In this document: positions 12,801 to 25,354 of the stretch, piece by piece
Position numbering within the stretch: the first letter of the stretch is position 1
Layout of the letters: the number at the start of each line of letters is the position of its first letter
The notes under the pieces: model-generated
What the model was told of the DNA's origin: nothing
Databases searched by the model: none
What the model saw: only the letters and a program-made list of their open reading frames with translations
Made by a program: the position numbers and the translations under genes
From: Campylorhamphus procurvoides
Lineage: Eukaryota; Chordata; Aves; Passeriformes; Dendrocolaptidae
Direction: 5' to 3'
NCBI GenBank assembly: GCA_013396655.1
Contig: WBMV01001028.1
Span: forward strand, 14,042-78,041
DNA: 64,000 nt

Positions 12801-15800
12801 GGAATTTTGTATTTATTTTCTTTTTAGTTGTCCTGCCAGCTGCTAAGTTTTCATACGACACCTTTTGGAAAGTGTAATTCAACTAATTCTATTAAAGTAT
12901 CAGTGATTAGTACCAGGGTGGGGAACATCCCAATACCTGTTATATGATGTATTTGAATATATATGTTGTATATAGCTCTTATGTGAGTATATCCTGTTAT
13001 ATCTCTTATATGAGTTTCTATTGCATGAGTTCACATCTGTTACATGTGAACTACAGAAACATCCCCCAGAGGAAACTGAGAGAGGCACTCAAAAATTTGG
13101 TCCTGAATGTCAGCCTTCTAACACTTCTTGGAAAAGAGTGGCGTCAGTCATGGTGCAGTTCAGAAATACAAAGTGACAGTGGAAAAGAACTGAATATTAA
13201 AGGTGATCAATTTCCTAAGAGTCAGTTTATTATTCAGTCTATTCCACTAGATAGCTGAACATTCAAAGTATTTTCTGAACGGTGCTTTTGGTGAAAATAA
13301 CAATATTTCTAAATAATCAGGTAATTGTTCTTCTCTAAAGAAGAAAACAGAAGTGGTGAAACTAATAACTAAAGTAGGAAATTTCCATATATTTTATAAT
13401 CTAGAATATTTTATTGGAGAAAAATATTCCAAAAAGCCATAGTACCTGGATGTGGCTTTAACTGACAATGAGATTTAGTGTTTTTTTCTTTTCAATGGAT
13501 AGCTTCTGGATGCGATTAAATTTTAACTTTGGTAGCATTATGGGATGGAAACCTACATCTGTTGCAAAAAAGTAAAATCTGACATTCTTCTCTTCAGCAT
13601 CTCTTTCTTTTTTCTACAGGCTGATGCAGGGAAAACAGAGGTGGCAGGTACATATTACATATTTCTGTCTTGGCATTCATTATTTTTGTGCATTTGGTCC
13701 TTTTTTGCATTCTTCTTGCTTTACAGTTGGCAATCTTCAACTTTTCAAGTGATATTTGCTCTTGCTACTTTTGCCCCCCTTCTCTTCCCAGTACTTCTGC
13801 ATAGTTCGGCCCCATTCTGAACCCAGTGACTGAGCTAACACAGCAACGACAATTCCCTTTTGCTTGCACAACAGACAGTATTCACTACCCTTCCCAGGCC
13901 CAGGATTTTGCACACTTACACACTTTTTCACTGGTGCTGCACTAAAATTTTGCACTCTAATAGTGTTGCCATGCTTCGTGTTTGGTGGGTACATGTGTGA
14001 CATGAGGCAGTGGCTTGTGGCTGATCCTCCTCCGGAGTTTACTTGCTTTGCCATTAATAGCAGAAGACACTGGGGTGAAATTAAAGGCTGTTCAGTGGCA
14101 ATGGCTGCTGCACCCCATGGATGATCATAGTGTGCTCTCCCTGAAGTGTTTTGTGGTGGTCTGGTCCTTTGTATGATGAAACTTTAGATTTGTTTGGTGG
14201 TTAGGTACTGCTTTTCACATCTTCCTGATGTCTTGCAGACATTTGATAAAATCCAGGTAGAAAATACACATGCTGAATATGATATTGTGGTCTAGCCAAA
14301 GCAGTATTTCCTAATTCTGGAGATTTCCCACTCAGATTCACTCAAATGTTACAGTAGGGAAATCTTAACAGCATTTCCCTTACACAGGTCAGTCTCTGTT
14401 TTCACATGAGGCACGTGTGTTGTGGCAGACTCATGACACTTTAGTCTCAGTTTCTCATTTAAAAAGGATATCCTCATGTAGAAAACATAGTTTTGCATCT
14501 CATTCACTAGTGCTGAATAATATCTCCAAATCCTTTTCCCAGCAAACATTTTTCAGGTGTGGCAGAGAGGTGATGTTTTTATCTAGATCATGCAGGGGTG
14601 TGTGCATGACTGAGACTCCAGAAAAAGTTTCTAAGTATGGGAAACACTAATGCAATTGTCTCCAGCGTCTTAATATTACAGTCTCCTGGTGCTTTTTTCT
14701 GACTTCCTGATTCAGAGACTAATGGAAGTTAAGCTGGTCCTCTTGTAAATTTATTCAGCACTTATTTTCCAAGGTTGGTGAAGAAAGACTGCAAACAAAA
14801 GAAGCTAATTTCTGGTATTTTATGCAGGCAAGATTAACATCTGCTGTACTGGAGAAAATGGCCAAGGTGCTTGTGGTACCACATTGGCAGATTTTTCTCT
14901 TCTGTTTAAAAGATTTAAGCCCATAAGATCAATGTTTTCTTTATGATGACCCAGCTTTGACCTCAGGGGGTTTATTTTAAAGTGTCTAACTTCATGGGAC
15001 CATGTCTTCACATGTCTACACTGCTCATGATCAAGGCTACTGAACACTATTTCTGATATTAATCATGCCTTTTTGTACAGATAAAGGATTTTCCTTGTAA
15101 GTGAAAAGTGTACATGTGGTTCTAGCTTTTACTGCAGAAATTCACAACAAACTCATTATCCTGTGTCTTAACATGTATTGATCTCTGTTTAGCACTATGT
15201 CCAAGAAAATGAATGCATAGCTGTGTAATTAGTTGTATCACTAGGGAAAATGAGTTAAGGCCTCATCCTCTCCTAATGAGGCTGGTGGCAAAACTGTCCT
15301 TGAATTCAGGGGTAAAAAAATTCCTGGCAAAAAGTAGACTTAGGAAAATACTGATAACCTGTGCCTACTTAGACATGCTCAAAGGTGGCAGCTAGATGTA
15401 AAACTCTGCAGCTCTTAAATTGTCCTTTCAGATTGCCTGCCAAAAGCATTTTGTGCAGTTAATGTTCATTGATACTTGAGGAAATAGAGTTTAGTAGAAA
15501 GCCTTCACAATTACTAGAGTCTTATTTATGTAAGACAATGTGGTTAACTGAAATAAATATAAATTTAAACTTATGGACAATTATATTGCTGTCTCTCTGA
15601 AATCAGACTTGTGAGCTGTATTATTGTAATGGTTGCATCATTTACACACTATAATACGCATTTATCTGCATGGAAGATACATTCTTATTTTAAAGTTAAA
15701 ATCACAAGGAGGTGGAGGGGACTGGGGGAGACTGAGGCAGAGGAAGAAGAGAGGTATTAGTTAATGATCACAAATGACTGGGCTTAATATGCTGTGTGTT

Positions 15801-16584
15801 GAATTGCTTTTAATATTCAGAAATGCAAAATAATATTTATTTCTTTGATGGCATATATACTTTTCCCCTACATTTGGTACATGTGTGGGCTACATGAATG
15901 TTCATTTTCATTACACAGTTATAGTGAGGATATTGTTTTTTATGCATGAGTGCATTACATTTAGTGGGCAGCTCTGTGATTTTATAAAACTGGAATATTA
16001 ATCCCATGACATGCCTTTATAGAAATTTAATGCCTCAGTATTTTTGTGATTTTTATTTAGTACAGCAACATATAAATTAAGAAGAAGGTTATAGGAAGAG
16101 TAAAAATAAATGAAATTTTCAAGAGAACACATCAGTCATAGTGATAATAAAGTGAAGGAGGTAAAATTATTGGCAAACAAAATGAAGCAGAATCAATACA
16201 AAATACACAAATTCATAAACTAAAAGCACAGCACTTTGCCATAAATCGGGGAGGAAACTAGTATTTTATAAAGCATAAGGCTGTTAGTCATAGAGAGCAA
16301 GAGCCTTTTTTTTCTCATTAAGGATAACATACTTCTCCTCAAAAAGCTCCATTAAATAAGTGAACCAATTTGTTGAGCAAGGAGCAATCTAGCAGGAATA
16401 TCAGGGGTAAATCACTGTTATGGCTCAGTCTGGTGAATGGAACAGATGGTGCTGATCCAGGATATAAAAAAGTGGGGATAAATGGGGATAATCAGTTTGC
16501 TGCCGATCAGCAGAGGATATGGGAAATAAGTCAGAGAGGTGTCACTTTCACTCTGGTAACACACACAGTGAGTGATGAGAAGAG
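9809..16584. other. Non-coding stretch, no gene seen
   Basis: No recognisable gene. A short (CAA)6-type run lies at 11935-11952, and a candidate micro-exon at 13620-13647 is listed as a weak finding. The part from about 15,450 to 16,250 is notably AT-rich and free of repeats I can recognise, so it would be a fair place to look for conserved non-coding sequence, but nothing in it can be assigned. Confidence 0.55.
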
Positions 16585-16589
16585 AGCAA

Positions 16590-16695
16590 AACGTGTCCTT
16601 GGTGGGTTTGGCAGTGCTGGGTTAATGACTGGACTTGATGGTCTTAGCGGGCTTTTCCACTCTAAATGACTCTGTGCTTCTGTGATGCTGTAATG
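16590..16695 (+). mobile_element. CR1 LINE 3' tail fragment
   Basis: About 100 bases match the extreme 3' end of a CR1 subfamily: the TGGACTTGATGGTCTT word near 16632, a TTTTCCACTCTAAATGA segment just after it, then a decayed octamer tail (GACTCTGTG, CTTCTGTG) to about 16688. The orientation is plus. Only the tail survives, as expected for strongly 5'-truncated insertions. Confidence 0.85.
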
Positions 16696-18846
16696 ATATG
16701 GTGGCACACTACAGTTTCTGCAGCTGGCACAGGGCAGTTTTATACAGGCATGTTTTTTTACAAGGCATGTTTCAGCCCCCTGCAGTGGACACAAAGAGTA
16801 TCTGCCTGGATGGAAAAAAAAAAATGACAGAAATATGTACTTCAGTGTCCTGCACATGAAAGCCATCCTCAGTGTAGTGCTTGAAATGTGTGAACCTTTT
16901 ACTTCTCTCTTTTTTCACCAATTCTGTAACTTTTCATAACTCTCTATTACTTACCTGGAGCTTTGCCAAGCAGTTCCCTGGGTACCATTTCTGTGTGGCA
17001 CAGTCACAGCATCCATGGGGATTTTGTAGGATGCAATCTTCAAAAACACTGGATGGTGGCCTGGTCTTGTCCTCACTGATACCACTGAGAATTTTGTCAT
17101 TGAGTTCTAAATAGAGAGGATTTGGCTGCTTAAATTTTGCCTGTTGTCATTTCCTTTGAAATCATCGCTGCCTGTAGGGTTATGCAGATTTGCTCATGAA
17201 AAAAAATGTTTTAGCACCTTTCCAAGGCTTTTCATTAGAACATTTTGTATTTTGCAAAACACTGAGTAATTTTCTTCCGTGTCTTCATCAATAGTGTTGA
17301 GAAAAAAACCCCAATCTCATACCTCAGCTTTAGTATTGCTAATTGTTCAGGTGTCTTTTTGCAGGTGTCCCCAGGCAGACATTTCACAGGAATAAGGATG
17401 AAGCAAAAGGATGCCTATTACTAGCAAAACCACTACTTTCAGAAATGAGATTTCTTGTATTTATTTTAAAGCCTCTCTAAGATCTAAGAGTTGAAGGCGT
17501 TAAAACTTTTTTGTTTAAGTGAAATCCAGATCTTCTCTTCAACAGAGAAGCATTTTTGACCTTAGAGATATTGCCTCATCCTGTATTCCTGTGTTCTTTT
17601 CTGTGATTCTCTCCTTTGAGTCCAGCATTGACTCAGGAGATGTTAGCTTTGTGATCAGAAATACTAAATCCAGGTATGGATTCTGGCCTCTTATACAATT
17701 AATCTTGCTTAAGCCTATAAATATAAGTAACATTTATGAGAGCTCTATAAGTACCTGTCCTGTCCAAACTTGCTTATTATATTTAGAACGGAATTTACTT
17801 CTGTAAGTCTTGAATATTAAAAAATCTAAAGTTCCAGAAAAAAAAATATATTTCCCAGAATTAGCAGCCCAATTAGACTGAAGATGATTATCCAAATTAC
17901 TTCACTGACCTCATCTCTGGGTACCTTTCTTGTGTATAAAATTGAAGTTTGAGAACCTGTGAAATTACATGGTCTACAAAAGTCTTAATTGTAACTATTC
18001 AATGCAAAATATCTATACTCTGGATCTGGCCTAAACAGTCATCCTCCTTTCCATAATCCTCCATAGCTTTCCACGAGTTTCCTAAGTTCCTTTTGTCAGG
18101 AGTTGTATACAAGGTTGATGAGTAAATCTGCAAGTCTGAGAAATAAACTAATAGTGACTTAAGTATGGGAAGAGATCAATAATTAGCAGTCCTCCAGAGA
18201 TTCTTCTGATCATCTCCTCCCCATTTCTTTTTTGTTTAGACATTTTATTAATTCAAAGATTTTTCAAAACTGGAATATATTTCCATAGTTCTCATAAGCA
18301 ATTAACCTTTGATATGCCTGTTCTAATTGGTCTTTTAATATCTTTGCTATATGCAGAGCTGTGCTATATGCAGAATTATGTAACTCCTTTTATTTATCCA
18401 GGGAGGGAGCCAGAAACACTGGAGAGATACTGATCAGAGTAAAAGTAAATGTGAAATTTCAGAAGGAAAAAAAATAATTAAAAAAAAATCTCATTTTCTT
18501 ATGTTTATGGGCTTTCCTTGTTTTATTTTATGTAATTTTATTTTGAAGAAAATGTTTGGTCAACAAACTGTGAAAAAACCCACAAAACACAATTAGTCAT
18601 ACAACTCTTCTATTTCAATTATTTGGGTGATTAATATTCTAATAATTTAAAGTTTTACACCTGGATTAAAATACATAAAGATGGTAATTGAAGACACAAA
18701 ATAGCATTAAAAATCTTTGTTTTGAACAGGCTCTGTTTCTGCAATAGAACTTTAATTTATAGAAAACCCTAGAAACAAAAATAACTGTTGTATTAATTTT
18801 TTTTAACCTTCTAAACCTCAACAGAAGGATGAAGTTTAAAAGATTT
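16696..18846. other. Non-coding stretch, no gene seen
   Basis: AT-rich sequence with no gene. It includes a 17-bp tandem doublet at 18346-18362 and 18363-18379 (shared word GCTATATGCAG) and some short A-runs near 18470-18490. Confidence 0.55.
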
Positions 18847-19180
18847 CATAGAATCATAAGAGTGGTTGGAAGGTACCCTAAAGGTCATCTAGTTACTTTC
18901 CTCCTTCCATGGGCCAGGACACCTTTCACCAGACCAGGTTGCTCAAAGCCCTTTTCTTCCTTCTGCTGGGGTGCCCCATAACAGAAGTTAATAAAGTCAC
19001 CTTCCTCTGTCCTCCCTTTAATCCTGACCCATCAGGTCTTGGTCAGCTCCTCATCCATCTCCAGGCAGAAGTCTCTGCACTCCAGCTGGTCACTGACACA
19101 GAGGGTGACACCCCTCCTGTCTTCCCTGCCTATCCTAAAGGGCCTGTGTTCTTCCTTGCAATATTAAATTGCCTTTTGAT
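18847..19180 (-). mobile_element. Internally deleted CR1 LINE: endonuclease segment fused to the 3' end
   Basis: On the minus strand, about 19180-18955 translates to a CR1 endonuclease stretch with recognisable pieces (RGVTLCVSDQLECRDFCLEM, then WVRIKG, then GDFINFCYGAPQQKEE). It passes directly, near 18955, into the CR1 3' UTR (GAGCAACCTGGTCT word) and ends at the tail next to 18847 (reverse complement of CATAGAATCATA). The whole reverse transcriptase and about 2 kb of a normal element are missing. One in-frame stop lies in the endonuclease segment. Alternatives are an internal deletion of one element, or two adjacent insertions of the same orientation. Confidence 0.88.
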
Positions 19181-19273
19181 TTTTTGTATTTTAGTTCACT
19201 CTGCTATGAAGGCATTCTGGGGTTTTGTAGATAATTCTTTTTCAGAAGAAGAAAGAATTATTTGAGGACAAAA
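19181..19273. other. Short unassigned spacer
   Basis: Unremarkable AT-rich sequence between the CR1 piece and the 23-bp minisatellite. Confidence 0.5.
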
Positions 19274-19342
19274 TTGGAATAATTTATATCGTGGCGTTGG
19301 AATAATTTATATTGTAGTGTCAGAATAATTTATACTGTAGTG
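19274..19342. repeat. 23-bp tandem repeat, three copies
   Basis: Three head-to-tail copies (19274-19296, 19297-19319, 19320-19342) share the core GGAATAATTTATA or AGAATAATTTATA followed by a T/C-G-T-G/A-G segment. The first and second copies differ at two positions near the right end, and the third at a few positions. The array has no partial fourth copy that I can see. Confidence 0.9.
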
Positions 19343-21373
19343 TCTTCCTTTTTGAGTTCTGAAGAAAATGAGAAGGAAATTGAAAGGAGCCAGATAAAAG
19401 TCCTGGAGAAATGAGTCATAAAGAGCAAAGAAGGAAACGATACTTCAGAGTGTGGGTGATGTGGGATCATGCCAACATGTTTCTGTCAAAATGGAAAGGC
19501 TCAGAGTTGCCCGACTCTGCCCTTTACAGAACAATAGTCACACTAATAATGTAATATTCCTCATTGTGTGTGTCCTATTGCTATTTTCAAACACAATGCA
19601 CATCTATCAAACACAATCAGCTGTTCAAAGATATAATTGGGCAATTTTGTTGTGAATAGCATTAGGTTTCAGAACCTTTGTGGTGCTCACTGGATGTGAT
19701 CTATCCACAATTTAGTAAATGAAGTTGTCCTCGAGCAACTGGTAACAATACAAAGAAGTGCAAAGACCAGAGCAAATATATATGTCTGTAAATCAATATT
19801 TTTTGAGGTACCCGATAATACTGTGTATTTGAAGTGGTGCCAAGATATGGTGAAGTAATTGTAAAGGCCTGTGTCACAAAGAAGGTGCTTCTATTTCCTC
19901 CCATTTTACTTGATATATGTCCCCTTCAATATCCTTTGATTATGGGATGACTGTTTCAGGAGATCAGCCTTGCGAAAAGGTACCCTTCAGTCACATCAAT
20001 AGAAGCACAGCTGGCTGAACAGTTTTCAAATTACTTTTTCAGACGAAAATACTTGAGTCATTAAAACACAAACTGGTTGAGCATAAAGGTCCCTTTCAAT
20101 GAGATTATCATTACCAGAAAAAAAAAAGTGTAAGCGCAATTTTTTCAATATAAAGAACAGCTTTGAGAATTTGCTTATTTGGACATTAAACATGATCTAG
20201 AACAAGTAATATAGATGAAATATAACAACTCTTCAGAATTATTGATACAAAGTATTTGATTTGAATGACTTTTTTGTCTTTAAGGTTTGTTTTTTTTGAG
20301 GTTTGAAATTTAGACTTTATTCAAGCCAGTGAAAATGTCAAGAATTCTTGTAGAATGGTGAAAATGTTTTCATTCCCTTTTTTCTACACAGTCTGTTCTG
20401 ACTACAAAGAAGAAACACCTTTCTATAATTTCTTTTAAATCCTTCTGCTTGTTTATGTCACAGACACTATGCTCATCCTCTAACCTTGATGCACAGGGTG
20501 CGAAGGGAACTTATTGCAAATTTTGTTTGTGATAAAACAGCGCTTGACTGTCTCAGCTGATGAAGAGCCCCTATTAGCTATTACTAATGATACAGCCAAT
20601 TTGATCAGATAGATACAAATAATGAAGTTGGTTTAATTGACTCTGGCAAAATGCCGTGGTTCATATAGCACTACCCAATTCACTGTGAGTTATGTCAACA
20701 TACCACACATTGGAACCTTCGAGAATAACCTTCCTGTAGAATAACCATGAGGCTGCTTATGTTTCATTCTCTTCCATTTCCTGTTGATATCAGGTGGTTC
20801 TTTATCATAGGGGGTCTTGTTGACTGTAGGAAGTTGGATGCAGTAGAAGAGGTCACTTTGGAAAACAAGATTAAGGACACACCTTTGTGTATGGTTAATC
20901 TGCCTGCTTTGGAGTCTCTGGGACATAAACTGTAGGAAAACTTTAAAGAAGGAGCTGTAATCTGAAGTTGCTTTGTGAGTCTGGCCTGAAGCCTGTCACA
21001 AGATGGTTCAGTTGAGCTGTTGTGAGTGCACCTCTACAGCTAGACCCTGATGGAACTGTGAGAAGAACACTCCCTGTTTTGGAACAAGGAGGATCTGTGC
21101 TCTTATCCTGGATGGCTTCCTGAGGCCTTGTCTTCTGGGGTAGATTTACAGGATGCCTTTTGCATAGAGCCCTTCTATGTCAGTAAATAATTACCGTAGT
21201 GATGGAGTTATCAAAGGGTTTAACAAAATCTACACCCAGATCCCAACTGTAAATAGTAAGTAGTTCCAGTTAAGGTTGTTCACTAATGATGAGTTAACTG
21301 AGTATGGCTTCTCTTCTAGAAAAAAAACAAGGCACTCCTTCTAGAGATGTTGATATTTTTTTTGGCAGATCTT
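19343..21373. other. Non-coding stretch, no gene seen
   Basis: No gene or recognisable transposon. A-rich and T-rich runs occur near 20117-20128 and 20290-20298. Open frames are short and overlap on both strands, as expected by chance. Confidence 0.55.
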
Positions 21374-21772
21374 GAATCATAGGATGGTTTGGGTTGGAAG
21401 GGATTTTAATGACTACCTAGTTACAGACCTCTGCCATGGGCAGGGACATTTTCAACTAGACCGGGTTGTTCAAAGTCTGATCCAGCCTGGCCTGAGATGG
21501 GGCAGCCACAACTTCTCTGGGCAACATCTGCAGTGCCTTACCACTCTCACAATGGAGAATTTCTTCCTGATATCAGGTTGAAATCTGCCCTCTTTCAGTT
21601 TAAAGCCATTCCCCCTTATCCTCTTGATCCATGTCCTCGTTAAAAGGCTCACTTGGAGCCCCTTTAGGTAGATTCCAAGGTCCCCCAGAGCCTTCTTTTC
21701 TTCAGGATGAAAAGACCCAACTCTACAATTTGTCTTCATAGGAGAGGTGTTCCAGTCCTCTAATCATGTTTG
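21374..21772 (-). mobile_element. CR1 LINE 3' end (ORF2 C-terminus and 3' UTR)
   Basis: Minus-strand CR1. The tail is at 21374 (GAATCATAGGATGG on the plus strand), then the 3' UTR words GGTTGGAAGGGA and CTGCCATGGGCAGGGACA. The ORF2 end in reverse follows: on the minus strand, LKEGRFQPDIRKKFSIVRVV at about 21600-21550 and a CR1-like segment at about 21660-21740. The element fades near 21772. A frameshift or stop separates the pieces, so it is inactive. Confidence 0.92.
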
Positions 21773-24700
21773 CGGCAATTCCATGAAAGGGGATTCTTTT
21801 TCTATCCTTGAAATAGAACTAAGCCCAAGAGTCTGAAATTCCCCTTAGCACTGAAATGGTTTTAATATCAAATGAAACTTCTTTCTGCAAGTGAAGCAAT
21901 GAGATGTTTGTTTATTTCCAGCGGTGTTTTTAGCAAATTGCTTTTTCCTACGCTGGCTTCTCACTGTGGACACTACAAATGTTCACAACTGGATAACCAA
22001 GCTAGTTCTCCCATGGTGGAATAAAAATAACGGAATAAAGATGGTTCTCAGTGAATGCATGGAGGATGTTCACAGTATATGCCTGCTGCACACTGTTACT
22101 GCAGGGACTGATTGCAAAGGGAACAGAAGTGAGAAAGTTTATAGCTGAAATGTTAACAAATGCAATCTCATGTTATTAGATCAAAATAATTCTAGGCCAT
22201 GTCTAACAATAATAAATCTAAAGCACCCTTGTTTCCATCACCAAAGGACCAGCATTTTGTACTTTGATAGTTAGAAGAGGAAGCTGGCTGCCTAATTGGG
22301 TCATGATGTCTCACAACTTCAGATTCCCTTTTAACTGAAAGAATAGATAAATACTGGATGAGGATTTAGGAAGAGATTCAAGAGTGAAAATGCCCTGGTT
22401 TGGTTCTTTTCACCCTCCTTGGTGATGATGTAATTGATGGCAAGGACAGTTTTGAACTGCCACTTGGAGGAATTCCAAAGAATTAAAAAAGAGAAATAGC
22501 TGCTAAATCACTAAATCTACAAGCTGTGCTCCTTAAGATATGTAACATGTACTGTTGCTGGTTTGGGCATAAAAATCCCAGTACTCTCACACTAATGAAT
22601 GCCTAAGTACTTTAATTTTTGCATGCACTTTGTAATGCATTCTGTGCAAGGCAGACTCTTGGAAACCAAAAGGACCACCCTGTGAGAACAGATGCACTTT
22701 TCAGTCCCACTTATGATTCTCTTGCATTGAATGCCACAGTGACATTGCCAGACAAGCAATCTTGTGGCAGAAGAGATGGATTCTCATTATGTTTTAATTC
22801 ATATAATGATTGCTTCATGTATCATATATAGTAAAAGCTCTCTGAAGTTAACTTGTAAAATGTGGGCAATGTCAAAGAAGCAGGATCTGAAGCTGCTTTG
22901 CCTCAAAGCCAGTATGTTCTATTTTCTTTCCTGCCTCTGCTTTCTCAGCTGCACCGTGACAATGAAAAGGGGAAGAATATTCAACAGAGCTATTGGTCTA
23001 GAAAGATTAAGGAAAGAAGAAAGCTGGTCAGCAAAAGCGGATACCCTCTTCTGTACTCAGGACAGGTTAAAAAACTTCAATAAATTTCTCAAACTAATAG
23101 GATGTTTCTTTTGAAATGTTCCCACCAGGAGCAGGAACAAAACTCCTACCAGTTTCAAGGGTCAGTTTTAGCTCCACAGAGAAAGACAGCAAGGGATGAT
23201 GCTTAACAATTCATCTGGTATACTAAGATGGAGCATAAAAAAGCAGATTGAGGAGAAGGACAAGAAATAAATGAAAGACACAAAGTATTTTAATGAGCTG
23301 TCATTTTGAACAGCATGGTTTTGTGAGTTCAACACCGAAGTGTCTGCCGATATGGATATATAGGAAAACATTTTAAAAGTCTTATTCATATTATTTACAA
23401 GGACTGTGGAAAACACATGCCTAACTAAAATAGGTTTGAGATTATGACCTAAATGTTATAGACAGGAGGAGAAGGTTTTTTCAGAATACCTTTAAGAACT
23501 TTTATAAAAAATATTTTTAGAATGGCCATAAATACATACATTCCTTCACTTCTAATGCAAAGCACGAATATAATTGACTTTGTATTTAAATCAATATTGT
23601 TAATCAGGATTGTTTGAGAACATGTGAAGAAGAACTAGCAAGAGATTGGATGTTTTAGCTTGAACGACTCCTTCTAATTTCTTTGATTCCTCTCCTGCCT
23701 ATTGCCAGGTCTAATTATCATTGCGTTCCCATCACATTCATTGTGGTCCCACATAACATTTATTCCCACTGCTGTGTGCTTCTTAAAAATAAAAAGAAAA
23801 AGTAATCACTATATAAACCAGCCAAAGCTTTGAAAGTGTTTTGAAAACTGACCTGAAATCTTGCAAACATCAAGGTATTTAACTGTGAAACATGATGCAT
23901 CTTTTAACACTTCTCAGTTATTAGATGTACTTGGAAAATTCAAGTAACACTCAAATCTCTTCAGAGTAATTATTTTCATTTATGAATTGCAAGGTCCTAC
24001 AAAGTTGAAACATTTTTGAGGAACTCTCAAACGAGCTTGGACTTTGAGCTTAAACCTAATTGGTATGCAACACTCTAAAACTCAGATCCATGTGTTTAGG
24101 CTGGCTAGATAGCTAAAGGCACCAAATCCAATTAAAATATTTTGTGTGACAGAAGCAGGCATAGTAATTTTTGCAATGAGATCATGTGTCTAATTTACTG
24201 GGGATATTCTTGAGAAGTTCCATTGGAACTACAGTGTATTTTATGTAATAAAATGAACAAAGCACCAATATGGCAAAAGTTGTGTTTTTAAATGAATGTG
24301 ACAGGTTCTGAGATGGTGCATTATGACTAGGACAATCCAGAGAGTGCTGGATCCTCACTACAGTCTTCCAGTTGGCTCTGTAGGCAGTATTGGATTGTTC
24401 AAGATGGTACATGTTTTCATCAGTTGCAGATATTTTTCATGCCATTCAAATTAGCAGAAAAAAAAGCTTAAGTAATTATGAAGGTACATACTACTGCTAC
24501 TACTATTGGATATATTCCCAAACGATACTGCAGTTCAGCCCTGTTTTCTCACTTGTAAAGTTCAAATCAATTCTTAGGAAATAAGCCCTGACCCCTTAGG
24601 AAAGGACAAAATGTTTCAAATTGGACTTTTCACTAGAGTACAATTTTTAGTTTCTTCAGTTATTGCCTGTGCTGAAAGAAGTAGCAAGAAAAAAAAATAA

Positions 24701-25354
24701 ATTCACTTTTCAATTACCTGTCATGGGTTCAGCAAAATAGTCTATTCAATTTTGTAAGAAAGGTAAAACTTTCAATTCACTGTAGAGCTATTTTAATGAA
24801 AATAATGTAAAAAATTGCAGACTGTCATATTGAAAATTTCAAAATATTTTTCTTAAAATAGAAAATTACTGAGATTTCATTTAAAAAGAATGTAATTTGC
24901 AATTCTGTGTCATCTACATTGACTCATTGACTGTTTTGGTGTAGATCCATTTCTACTGGTGAAGGAGAAATTTCTTCTAAAACATTTCAACCTATCCCAG
25001 AACCCAAACTTTTCTTTATTTGTAATGCATTTTGCATTTACTTAAGTTCATTCTTATTAACTTTGCAAATAATTGCATGGCCATTTTTAAGAGATTAACT
25101 CCTTTTTCTATGGGCTTCAGCTACTGATTTGCTTGATCAGCTCATCAGAATTGACCCTCTCTTCTAGGAGATAGGAAATGGGTGTAAATATTTGCAGTTA
25201 CCTTTATTCCTAACAGATACATGCAGAACAAATGAAATATGAGAAACATGAATGTTTCATATGCTAGCTCTGTTTTGGTACTGCCAGTTATGTTTGTTCT
25301 CATATATCCTTTGCATTTTCCTCATATGCATGGGGAAGAGTATTTTGCCTTAGT
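21773..25354. other. Non-coding stretch, no gene seen
   Basis: AT-rich sequence without a supported gene, RNA gene or recognisable repeat. The open frames present are short and lack splice or composition support. Confidence 0.55.
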
